This document shows, in pieces, positions 57,231 through 64,000 of a stretch of DNA of 64,000 nt; within the stretch, counting starts at the first letter, position 1; each line of letters begins with the position of its first letter. A program made the position numbers and the translations under genes. The notes beneath the pieces were generated by a model, which was given only the letters and a program-made list of their open reading frames with translations, was not told the DNA's origin and made no database searches. The stretch lies in assembly GCF_014645795.1 (NCBI RefSeq), contig NZ_BMMK01000011.1, positions 46,304 through 110,303 on the forward strand, read 5' to 3'. The DNA comes from Longimycelium tulufanense. GTDB taxonomy: Bacteria > Actinomycetota > Actinomycetes > Mycobacteriales > Pseudonocardiaceae.

Positions 57231-57604
57231 CGTTCCACGCAAGCTGGGACCTGCTCTTCGGAGCGCAACCGATCGACCTGGATTCGTTGATCAACTACGT
57301 TCTCCCGTTGATCGGGTTGTTCCTCCTGCTCGTTGTGTCGATCTACGTGGTCGTGGCGTGCCGGGGCACGGGAGTGCCGCTCGGTGTCTTCGGAATTGTG
57401 TCGATCGTGATGTTCACGCTCAACAGCAACCTCATCTCGGTGCACCGGTACGTGCTGCCCTGCCTCGTGCTGTACGTAACTGGGGCGCTCATGGTGGAGC
57501 GACGTCGGTTGCTCGCGCCACCGGTGTTCGCTGCAATATTTTTTGGAGTTGTGCTCCAGTCGATCCTGTTCACACTGTTTGTCGCGGGACGCTGGGCAGG
57601 CTGA
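57231..57604 (+). pseudogene. 3' fragment of a membrane glycosyltransferase-like protein
   Basis: A frame without a conserved start reads SWDLLFGAQPIDLDSLINY, three hydrophobic helices, and SVHRYVLPCLVLYVTGALMV before a stop at 57604. This looks like the C-terminal end of PIG-V/mannosyltransferase-type polytopic enzymes, with luminal catalytic half missing. A stop codon precedes it in frame at 57227-57229. A TTG at 57287 could start a 105-residue protein, but its ribosome site is lacking. I take it as a truncated remnant; family name is moderate inference. Confidence 0.45.
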
Positions 57605-57686
57605 TCTCCAGGTTGGTACCAGCTGGTCGAGCGGACGTGAGCGGCGGGGGACCGGGGTCCTCCGCCGCCCGTGGGTATTGCAGAGG

Positions 57687-57935
57687 TCAGGCCCGGTCGA
57701 GTCGGCCGGACTTGGCGGCGGACATCAGGGCGGAGAAGGCTGGCTGTTGGAAGGTCAGGACGGGGCCGGTCGGGTTCTTGCTGTCCCGGACCGCGGCTCC
57801 GCTGGATAAGCAGCCGACCTCGACACAGTCGGAGATCTGCGTGCTGCGGCTGCTCTTGCACCACCTTAAGCCAGCCACTTCAACGCATGCTTGACTTTGG
57901 CTGATTCGACTCTTGCGCCACTTTGTAGCGATCAC
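57687..57935 (-). CDS. DUF397 protein with duplicated N-terminal motif
   Basis: 82 residues. It carries two successive WxKS...CVEV units (WRKS...ACVEVAG and WCKSS...DCVEVG), then one normal AVRDSKNPTGPVLTF and a SAAKSGRLD end. GTG at 57935 overlaps the XRE stop by four bases, so it is coupled to it. DUF397 proteins pair with DUF5753 XRE regulators in differentiation control; precise mechanism is not settled. Confidence 0.85.
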   Translation of the reverse strand: MIATKWRKSRISQSQACVEVAGLRWCKSSRSTQISDCVEVGCLSSGAAVRDSKNPTGPVLTFQQPAFSALMSAAKSGRLDRA

Positions 57936-58771
57936 AGTGACTCCAGGTAGGTGACTTGGTTGGAGATGAAGCCCAGTGAGTCCGCTGGGCTCAAGGTCAC
58001 ATCCAGGATCTTTGTAGCCGCCTGTTCGTAAGCGGCGACGTCCTGTGGGCGGTGCAAGAACAAGCCTGAGAGCCTGTTCTCCAGATACACGACCGGGCTT
58101 GAGTCAGGGAACCTCAACAAAAAGAAGGGTCCTTCCGTCGCTGGATTCCAGTCAACTTGCAGCGGGATTACACGTAGATCGACACTCGGCCACTGCGCTG
58201 CCTTGAGGAGGAACCGGAGCTGGTCGGCCATCACCCGTGTCCCACCTACGGTCGCCCGTAGGGCTGCCTCGCCTACGATGGTGGTGAGGCGCAAAGTCTC
58301 AGCATGTAGCACATCGCGGCGGCCTATACGGATCGCTACCCGAGTTTCTATTTTCTCTGCCGGGGCGCCACCTTGCCTCATGATGGTGCGCGTGTAATCC
58401 GCTGTTTGCAGTAGCCCTGGCACAATGTTTGGCGTCACATCGAAGATCTCAGTGGCCATCCGCTCGAGCTCGAGCAGTGCAGTGAGCTGTTGCCTTAGAT
58501 CTGGCATGCCAATGGAGAGCCAATGCGGCCCATCGGAAGCGCGAAAGAGCTCGATGATCTCTTCGCGCTCGGAGCCTTGGACGCCGATGATGGTGAGATA
58601 GTTCGCGAGGTCCTCCAGCTTCGGCGAGCGTTCGCCGGTCTCCCAGCGGGTGACCGTGACCTCGCTGGTGCCGATCACCTCGGCTACCTGCCGGGCGCTC
58701 ATGCCGGCGCGCTTCCGTGCTGCTCGAAGACGGGCGCCCACGGCGCGGGACCGAGGTGTCTTACCAGGCAT
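57932..58771 (-). CDS. XRE-family regulator with DUF5753 domain
   Basis: 279 residues. N-terminal helix-turn-helix (SARQVAEVIGTSEVTVTRWE) in residues 10-70, then DUF5753 (TPNIVPGLLQTADYTR; FFLLRFPDSSPVVYLEN). It is typical of BldB/WhiJ-associated regulators of actinomycetes. ATG at 58771. A palindrome lies 64 bp upstream, in the divergent gap, and is a likely operator. Confidence 0.9.
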   Translation of the reverse strand: MPGKTPRSRAVGARLRAARKRAGMSARQVAEVIGTSEVTVTRWETGERSPKLEDLANYLTIIGVQGSEREEIIELFRASDGPHWLSIGMPDLRQQLTALLELERMATEIFDVTPNIVPGLLQTADYTRTIMRQGGAPAEKIETRVAIRIGRRDVLHAETLRLTTIVGEAALRATVGGTRVMADQLRFLLKAAQWPSVDLRVIPLQVDWNPATEGPFFLLRFPDSSPVVYLENRLSGLFLHRPQDVAAYEQAATKILDVTLSPADSLGFISNQVTYLESL

Positions 58772-58834
58772 GGCAAGGAGCGTAGCCACCGCTGGAGGCG
58801 CGACTGAGATCCCTCGATCAAGCGATGGCGAGAG

Positions 58835-58867
58835 ACTTACCGGTAGGGCATGTTCTTGCCGGTAAGT
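58835..58867. promoter_or_regulatory. Candidate operator: inverted repeat in divergent promoter region
   Basis: ACTTACCGG (58835-58843) and CCGGTAAGT (58859-58867), exact 9-bp arms with a 15-bp spacer, between the XRE gene and the divergent unknown gene. Spacing of arm centres is 24 bp, near two helical turns, as for a dimer binding site. Confidence 0.5.
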
Positions 58868-58898
58868 GTGATCCGGCTGTCCGAGAGATGTGATCTTG

Positions 58899-59288
58899 AT
58901 GGAGCCTCTCAATCCGCATCGTTTGGTCTACACGCGCATCGTCCAGGGGAGGCGGGTGCGCCTTGGCGTGGAGACCGTCGACGACTACGGCTTCTACCTG
59001 GCCCTCAGGCGCGGTCAGGATCCCGCCGAGACCGCGGGTCCTTATGCCTTCTCGCTGACCGAGGACCGGCTTCTTCGGCACCCCGAACTTCGGCCTGCCG
59101 CACGGGAAAGGTGGTTCGTCACGGTCGATCGGGTCGAGCCCGACGGCTCGTCCCACCGGCTGTGCGAGATCGAAGTGATTGTGGGACCTGGTCCGACCGC
59201 CCAGTCCTGGCGGCCGGTCCCGGCTCATCAGCCCAACACCAGCAGGTGTGGGAGGCGCAAGGAGCTTCAGCGGGCGTTGGAGCGGTAG
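58899..59288 (+). CDS. Conserved hypothetical protein divergent from XRE/DUF397
   Basis: 129 residues. A soluble protein with a compact alpha-beta core (LVYTRIVQGRRVRLGVETVDDYGFY; ERWFVTVDRVEPDG) and a basic tail. No family recognised. ATG at 58899 with GAGAGATG upstream; an earlier in-frame ATG-type start at 58890 is possible. Its last 22 bases overlap the end of the convergent AraC-type gene. Sharing the operator region with XRE/DUF397 suggests it may be part of that system. Confidence 0.6.
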   Translation: MEPLNPHRLVYTRIVQGRRVRLGVETVDDYGFYLALRRGQDPAETAGPYAFSLTEDRLLRHPELRPAARERWFVTVDRVEPDGSSHRLCEIEVIVGPGPTAQSWRPVPAHQPNTSRCGRRKELQRALER

Positions 59289-60292
59289 GAGCCGGGGCTG
59301 GCGCCGGTCCAACGCCGGAACGCGCGGTGGAAGGCACTGGCCTCCGAAAAGCCCAGCCGTACCGCCAAGCCCTCGATCGACTCCCGCCCGGCCACCAGGC
59401 CAGCAACAGCCGCGTCCCGCCGCACCTGGTCCTTGATCCGGCTGAACGCCGTACCTTCTTCGCGTAGCTGCCGGCGCAGCGTCTGCGGGCTCACCGCGAA
59501 CCGCGCCGCAACTTCCTCCAGGCCCGGCAATCCCGGTCCGTTCGCTCGCGCGGCACCAGCGTGTACCGCTCTCGCCAACAGGTTGTGTACCCGGGCGCTC
59601 ACCGTGCTCCCGTAGTCCCGGCGGGACAGCAGATCCGCCGGGGAGGTGCGGAGAAACTCGTTGAGGCTCGCCTCATCCCGTAGTACCGGTAGCTTGAGAT
59701 ACGTTGCGTCGAATGAGATCGCGGTGCGAGGGGTGTCGAACTGCAAGGGGCACCCATAAAGCAGGTCGTACTCGGCCCGGTGCGGTGGGGCCGGGTAGTC
59801 GAATTCGGCGAGTCGCAAGGGAATCTTCGTGCGCACCAGCCAGTTCGCGAACCGGTGGCACAGCACGAGCAGTGACTCGGCCAGGAAGTGTTCGGGGTCG
59901 TCGGCCCCGACTAGGTCGAGGGTGAGCCGGGCGGTGTCGTCGAACAGTTCCAGGTGTAGCGGCGGGTGGTCGGCGAACAGGGCGTAGAAGGTCGTGGCGC
60001 GCTGCAGGGCCGCACCCAGGTCGGGGCTGTGCACCGCCAGCAGGCCCATCGTCGCGAACGTGCCGCGGCGGCTGCGGACCGGGCCGAAGCCGAGGAACTC
60101 GTCATCCATCGCCGCCCAGAGCTCCTGGACGAGCCGCGCGTACTGCTCGGGCGTCACCCTGGCCCTCGGCTGCTCCAGCAGCACGGGGGAGATGCCCGCC
60201 TTGGTGAGCAGCGGCGTCACGTCGATGCCACTGCGTCGCGCGCCCAGCAGCGCGGCGGCCACGTGGTGCATCGCGATGGTGCGGGTTGTCAC
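59267..60292 (-). CDS. AraC-family transcriptional regulator
   Basis: 341 residues. N-terminal Arabinose_bd-like domain (OruR/ArgR group), C-terminal two-helix-turn-helix AraC domain with GLAVRLGFSEASAFHRAFRRW near 315. The GTG at 60292 has ACGAGG upstream. It diverges from an acyl-CoA dehydrogenase by 178 bp and likely controls it. Confidence 0.88.
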   Translation of the reverse strand: MTTRTIAMHHVAAALLGARRSGIDVTPLLTKAGISPVLLEQPRARVTPEQYARLVQELWAAMDDEFLGFGPVRSRRGTFATMGLLAVHSPDLGAALQRATTFYALFADHPPLHLELFDDTARLTLDLVGADDPEHFLAESLLVLCHRFANWLVRTKIPLRLAEFDYPAPPHRAEYDLLYGCPLQFDTPRTAISFDATYLKLPVLRDEASLNEFLRTSPADLLSRRDYGSTVSARVHNLLARAVHAGAARANGPGLPGLEEVAARFAVSPQTLRRQLREEGTAFSRIKDQVRRDAAVAGLVAGRESIEGLAVRLGFSEASAFHRAFRRWTGASPGSYRSNAR

Positions 60293-60470
60293 GGCCTCGT
60301 CATGGTCCCGTCGTCGGTCGAGCGCTCCGTCGCAGTTTGGGAGCGGTGTGCGGGCCCTGGACCGGGGGAGGGCCGCCTGACCACTGCGGTCACCCGGATC
60401 GAGCGGCGCCGCCATGGGCAGCCGTGCCCGCGCCTCCTAGCGTGCCAGAACGGCTACGGAGGTGAAGCGA

Positions 60471-61610
60471 GTGCAGCGCCACCACTACGCACCCGAACAC
60501 GAGGAGTACCGCGAGGCATTCCGCGGGTTCCTCCGCCGCGAGGTCGTCCCGAACCAGCAGCAGTGGCTGGACCAGGGCATTGTTGATCGCGACGTGTGGC
60601 GCTCGGCCGGGAAGCACGGCTTCCTGCTGCCGTGGGCCGACGAGCGGTACGGCGGCCTGGGACTGGCGGGCTTCCGCTACGAGCAGGTGCTCATCGAAGA
60701 GCTGGCCGCGATCGGGGAGAGCGGGCTGGCCATCCCGCTGCACTCCGCCGTCGTCGCCCCCTACCTGCAGCACTTCGGCACCGAGGAGCAGCGCCAGGTG
60801 TGGCTGCCCGCCGCAATCAGCGGCGACGTCGTGCTCGCGGTGGCCATCACCGAGCCCGGCACCGGCTCGGACGTGGCCGGCCTGACCACCCGCGCCGAGC
60901 GGGACGGCGACGACTGGATCATCACCGGCTCGAAGGTCTTCATCTCCAACGGCATCCACGCCGACCTGGTCGTCGTCGCGGCCCGGACCGACCCCGACGA
61001 GCGGCACGCGGTCGGGCTGTTCCTGGTCGAGGCCGGCGCCCCCGGCTTCGAGCGGGGCCGCAAGCTGGACAAGCTCGGCATGCGCTCCCAGGACACCGCC
61101 GAGCTGTTCTTCGACGGCGTCCGGGTCGGCCCGGACGCCCTGCTCGGCGAGCCCGCCGACGGCTTCAAGGCGATCATGAGCATGTTCGCCCAGGAACGCC
61201 TGACCGTCGCCGTGGGCAGCGCCGCCGGCGCCGAGGCCGCCCTGGACCTGACGCTCCAGCACACCAAGGAGCGGGCGGCGTTCGGCCGGCCGCTGGCCCG
61301 CTTCCAGGACATTCGGTTCCGGCTGGCGCAGATGCGCACCGAGGTCGACGTCACCCGCACCTTCGTCGACCGGTGCGTCATCGCCCACGAGGCCGGCGAC
61401 CTCAGCCCGGTCGACGCCGCCGAGGCCAAGCTGTTCGCCAGTGAGGTCCTCGGCCGCGTGGTCGACGAGGCCGTCCAGCTGCACGGCGGCATGGGCTACA
61501 TGTGGGAGCACCCGATCTGCCGGGCCTTCGCCGACGCCCGTGTCCAGCGCATCTACGCGGGCACCTCGGAGATCATGAAGGAGATCATCGGACGCTCCCT
61601 CACCAGCTGA
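60471..61610 (+). CDS. Acyl-CoA dehydrogenase
   Basis: 379 residues, FAD enzyme of the acyl-CoA dehydrogenase family. Signatures: AITEPGTGSDVAG, GSKVFISNG and LHGGMGYMWE. GTG at 60471 has GGAGGTGA 6 nt upstream; the GTG at 60462 inside that ribosome site is rejected. The usual YEGT catalytic Glu is replaced (YAGTSEIM), so the base is probably the Glu near residue 261-type position (GAEAALDLTL), as in long-chain and isovaleryl enzymes. Operon with the next gene. Confidence 0.9.
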   Translation: MQRHHYAPEHEEYREAFRGFLRREVVPNQQQWLDQGIVDRDVWRSAGKHGFLLPWADERYGGLGLAGFRYEQVLIEELAAIGESGLAIPLHSAVVAPYLQHFGTEEQRQVWLPAAISGDVVLAVAITEPGTGSDVAGLTTRAERDGDDWIITGSKVFISNGIHADLVVVAARTDPDERHAVGLFLVEAGAPGFERGRKLDKLGMRSQDTAELFFDGVRVGPDALLGEPADGFKAIMSMFAQERLTVAVGSAAGAEAALDLTLQHTKERAAFGRPLARFQDIRFRLAQMRTEVDVTRTFVDRCVIAHEAGDLSPVDAAEAKLFASEVLGRVVDEAVQLHGGMGYMWEHPICRAFADARVQRIYAGTSEIMKEIIGRSLTS

Positions 61611-61764
61611 CCGGGCACCCGGTAGGCCCGCCTGCGCCCGGCCGGGAAGGCAGGCAGGAGGCCGGCCGGGCTCGTTCCACATGCCGCGAGACCCGCCCGC
61701 CGACACCCTGGGTGCAGCTTCCCCCGGTCCGAGCACCGGGGGACCGGAGTCGATAGGAGATCTG

Positions 61765-62907
61765 GTGACCGGACCTCTCCAAGGCCTGCGTGTGCTGGAG
61801 ATCGCGAGCCTGGCCCCCGTGCCGTTCGCCGCGACCGTGCTGTCCGACCTCGGCGCGGAGGTGCTCCGGGTGGACCGGGCCGCCCAGGTCCCGGCCGCAC
61901 CGGCCGACCCGCCGCCGGACCCGCTGACCCGCGGCCGTCGCTCGGTCGCGGTCGACCTCAAGAACCCCGAGGCCGTGACCGCCCTACTCCGGCTCGTCGA
62001 GCGGGCCGACGTGCTCCTCGAAGGCTTCCGGCCGGGCGTGTGCGAGCGCCTCGGCATCGGGCCCGACGCCTGCCTGGAACGCAACCCCCGGCTCGTCTAC
62101 GGCCGGCTGAGCGGCTTCGGGCAGGACGGCCCGCTCGCCCCGGTCGCCGGTCACGACATCACCTACCTCGCGCTCTCCGGCGCGCTGTGGCCCGTCGGGC
62201 CCGCAGACCGCCCGCCGACGCCCCCGATCAACTACGTCGCCGACTTCGGCGGTGGCGCGTTGGTCCTGGTGGCCGGGGTGCTTGCCGCGCTGTGGGAGCG
62301 GGAGCGGTCCGGCCGTGGACAGGTGATCGACGCCGCGATGACCGAGGGCGCCGCCCTGCTCACCAGCATCCTGTACGGCCTGCGCAGCACGGGCCTGTGG
62401 CGGGACGAGCGCGGGGTGAACCTCCTGGACGGCGGCGCTCCCTTCTACCGCTGCTACGAGTGCGCCGACGGCCGCTACGTCGCGGTCGGGGCGCTGGAGC
62501 AGCAGTTCTACGCCGCTCTGATCGCCGGGCTCGGTGCTGCCGCCGAGGACCTGCCCCCGCGTGAGGACCCGGCCAACTGGCCGGAGCTGCACGAACGGTT
62601 CGCCGCGATCTTCGCGAGCCGGGACCGGGACGCGTGGGCCGAGGCATTCGCGGAGAGTGACGCCTGCGTCGCGCCGGTGCTGAGCCCGGCCGAGGCCGCA
62701 GACCACCCGCACAACGTCGCGCGTGGGGCCTTCGTCGAGGTGGCAGGACTCCGCCAGCCCGCCCCGGCACCGCGGCTCTCCCGCACCCCCGGCGCGGTCG
62801 CCGGCCCACCTCCGTACCCGGGACAACACACCGAAGAAGCGTTGCGGGACTGGGGCTTCTCCGGTGACGACATGGCGACTCTCCGCGCGTCCGGCGCGAT
62901 CCGGTAG
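61765..62907 (+). CDS. CoA-transferase family III protein, alpha-methylacyl-CoA racemase-like
   Basis: 380 residues. CaiB/BaiF fold; N-terminal [21 protein letters not shown]. Motifs [12 protein letters not shown] (His), [11 protein letters not shown] (Asp) and MTEGAALL (Glu) resemble AMACR rather than a formyl/CoA transferase. It would convert 2R- to 2S-methylacyl-CoA for the dehydrogenase before it. GTG at 61765 follows AGGAGAT. Confidence 0.85.
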   Translation: MTGPLQGLRVLEIASLAPVPFAATVLSDLGAEVLRVDRAAQVPAAPADPPPDPLTRGRRSVAVDLKNPEAVTALLRLVERADVLLEGFRPGVCERLGIGPDACLERNPRLVYGRLSGFGQDGPLAPVAGHDITYLALSGALWPVGPADRPPTPPINYVADFGGGALVLVAGVLAALWERERSGRGQVIDAAMTEGAALLTSILYGLRSTGLWRDERGVNLLDGGAPFYRCYECADGRYVAVGALEQQFYAALIAGLGAAAEDLPPREDPANWPELHERFAAIFASRDRDAWAEAFAESDACVAPVLSPAEAADHPHNVARGAFVEVAGLRQPAPAPRLSRTPGAVAGPPPYPGQHTEEALRDWGFSGDDMATLRASGAIR

Positions 62908-63230
62908 CCCTTTCCGGACAGCGGATCGGCCGGAAACGTTGCACCCGTGACGCCTGCCTGAGATCGACGTCACTTTGCCCGTTGCGCCCGTTCCTGCCGG
63001 CAGCGCGGGGAAATTGTCTCGTCACGCGTCGTTACCAGGCGGTAGCGGCTGGGCGGATGGCCGTAGGATCTTGCAACCATGGCGCACGCAGGTACCCCCT
63101 GCTCGGCAACAGTCGATCGACCGGTCTCCGTAGACTGGCCGAAAGCCGCCCGGGCGGGCGGCGGGGCCAACGGCGGGCGCGAGGGATGTGTGCCGCTGAG
63201 CGGCGGCCCGGCGACGAGCGAGGTGGAACG
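62908..63230. other. Region upstream of dxs
   Basis: 323 bp, holding the dxs promoter. A TAGACT at 63131-63136 is a plausible -10; no good -35 found. Nothing else seen. Confidence 0.35.
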
Positions 63231-64000
63231 GTGACGCTGCTGGATTCCGTGCAGAGCCCGGCCGATCTCAAGCGGCTCGAGCACACCGAGCTGATCCAGC
63301 TCGTCGGGGAGATCCGCCAGTTTCTGGTGGACCGGGTCTCCCGTACCGGCGGCCACCTCGGCCCGAACCTCGGCGCGATCGAGCTGACTCTTGCCATCCA
63401 CCGGGTCTTCGACTCCCCGCGCGACGCGATCGTCTTCGACACCGGTCACCAGGCATACGTGCACAAGATCGTCACCGGCCGGGCTGGCGACTTCGACCGG
63501 CTGCGCAAGAAGGGCGGTCTCTCCGGTTACCCGTCGCGCGCCGAGAGCGAGCACGACCTCGTCGAGAACAGCCACGCTTCCACCGCCCTGTCGTATGTCG
63601 ACGGCTTGTCCCGCGCATTCAAGCTGCGTGAGGAGCAGCGACACGCAGTCGCGGTGGTCGGTGACGGCGCGCTCACCGGCGGGATGTGCTGGGAGGCGTT
63701 GAACAACATCGCCGCCGACCGTGACCGGTCGGTGGTGATCGTGGTGAACGACAACGGCCGTTCCTACGCGCCGACCATCGGTGGCTTCGCCGACCATCTT
63801 GCGTCCCTGCGCCTGCTGCCCGGCTACGAGAAGGCCCTGGAAAGCGGGAAGCGGGCCCTCCAACACACCCCTGTAGTCGGGAAGCCGCTCTACACCGCGC
63901 TGCACGCCGCCAAGCGCGGGATCAAGGACGCGCTGAGCCCGCAGATCATGTTCGAGGACCTGGGCCTGAAGTACCTGGGCCCGGTCGACGGGCACGACCT
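63231..64000 (+). CDS. dxs: 1-deoxy-D-xylulose-5-phosphate synthase Dxs (3' end beyond window)
   Basis: The first 256 residues or so. It condenses pyruvate with glyceraldehyde 3-phosphate in the MEP isoprenoid pathway, using thiamine diphosphate. Family blocks: [14 protein letters not shown] near residue 40, [11 protein letters not shown] near 70, [16 protein letters not shown] (TPP/Mg binding) near 145 and [16 protein letters not shown] at 63231 follows GAGGTGG. The reading frame stays open at the window end. Confidence 0.95.
   Translation, partial: MTLLDSVQSPADLKRLEHTELIQLVGEIRQFLVDRVSRTGGHLGPNLGAIELTLAIHRVFDSPRDAIVFDTGHQAYVHKIVTGRAGDFDRLRKKGGLSGYPSRAESEHDLVENSHASTALSYVDGLSRAFKLREEQRHAVAVVGDGALTGGMCWEALNNIAADRDRSVVIVVNDNGRSYAPTIGGFADHLASLRLLPGYEKALESGKRALQHTPVVGKPLYTALHAAKRGIKDALSPQIMFEDLGLKYLGPVDGHD

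Overview
High-GC actinobacterial chromosome, most likely a member of the Pseudonocardiales. The evidence is the strong G/C bias at third codon positions, frequent GTG and TTG starts, a WhiB3/WhiD-type regulator, both primary-type sigma factors (SigA and SigB), a DtxR/IdeR repressor, XRE/DUF397 pairs and many actinobacteria-only small families (DUF3039, DUF3099, DUF3093, DUF3159, DUF3710, DUF4192, DUF4193). The window is ordinary chromosome: I saw no prophage, intact insertion sequence, CRISPR array, tRNA or rRNA gene. It does hold several decayed gene fragments at about 5.0-5.4, 14.4-14.8 and 57.2-57.6 kb.

Layout. 0-5 kb: a large exported NAGPA/metallophosphoesterase protein, a DUF4192 protein, then a G-rich tract with a truncated methyltransferase and a DUF397 gene. 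5.4-8.4 kb (minus): dtxR-galK-galE operon. 8.4-13.4 kb (plus): a sulfurtransferase, an AcuC-type deacetylase and a GNAT/ADP-forming-synthetase protein acetyltransferase. 13.5-15.4 kb: a small tyrosine-rich exported peptide, a GNAT acetyltransferase, an rtcB remnant, a hairpin-dense non-coding stretch and a lipoprotein. 15.7-22 kb: fumarase, tyrosine phosphatase, sigB with an ECF-type promoter, dtd and a methyltransferase. 22.7-29.6 kb: a J-domain/membrane/NERD-like protein, a HhH-GPD glycosylase, a methyltransferase, DUF3099, psuG, DUF3039, a secreted low-complexity protein and whiB. 30-36.6 kb: a YihY/BrkB membrane protein, an SF2 helicase, a ROK repressor, a small zinc protein and an EamA exporter.

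36.9-53.3 kb reproduces the order known from Mycobacterium tuberculosis around Rv2703-Rv2689c: sigA, ppgK, suhB, cei, DUF4193, DUF3093, dut, DUF3710, a/b hydrolase, OB-fold, DUF3159, ceoC, ceoB, APC transporter, TRAM methyltransferase. Here a trkH-trkA pair is inserted between DUF3710 and the hydrolase. With CeoB, CeoC and a transporter that resembles Bacillus KimA, this makes a dense potassium-homeostasis region. 53.4-56.8 kb: a fadA-fadB beta-oxidation operon. 57-59.3 kb: a membrane-protein remnant and an XRE/DUF397 regulatory pair with a likely operator and a divergent gene of unknown function. 59.3-62.9 kb: an AraC regulator divergent from an acyl-CoA dehydrogenase and an alpha-methylacyl-CoA racemase-like protein. 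The window ends inside dxs.

How the genes fit together: housekeeping regulation (SigA, SigB, DtxR, WhiB), carbon entry (Leloir pathway, polyphosphate glucokinase, fumarase, beta-oxidation), acetyl-CoA synthetase control by reversible lysine acetylation (inferred), K+ uptake, and nucleotide and tRNA quality control (Dut, Dtd, HhH-GPD, PsuG). Start codons were chosen from Shine-Dalgarno spacing and family N-termini. All family assignments are by reading, without any database search.
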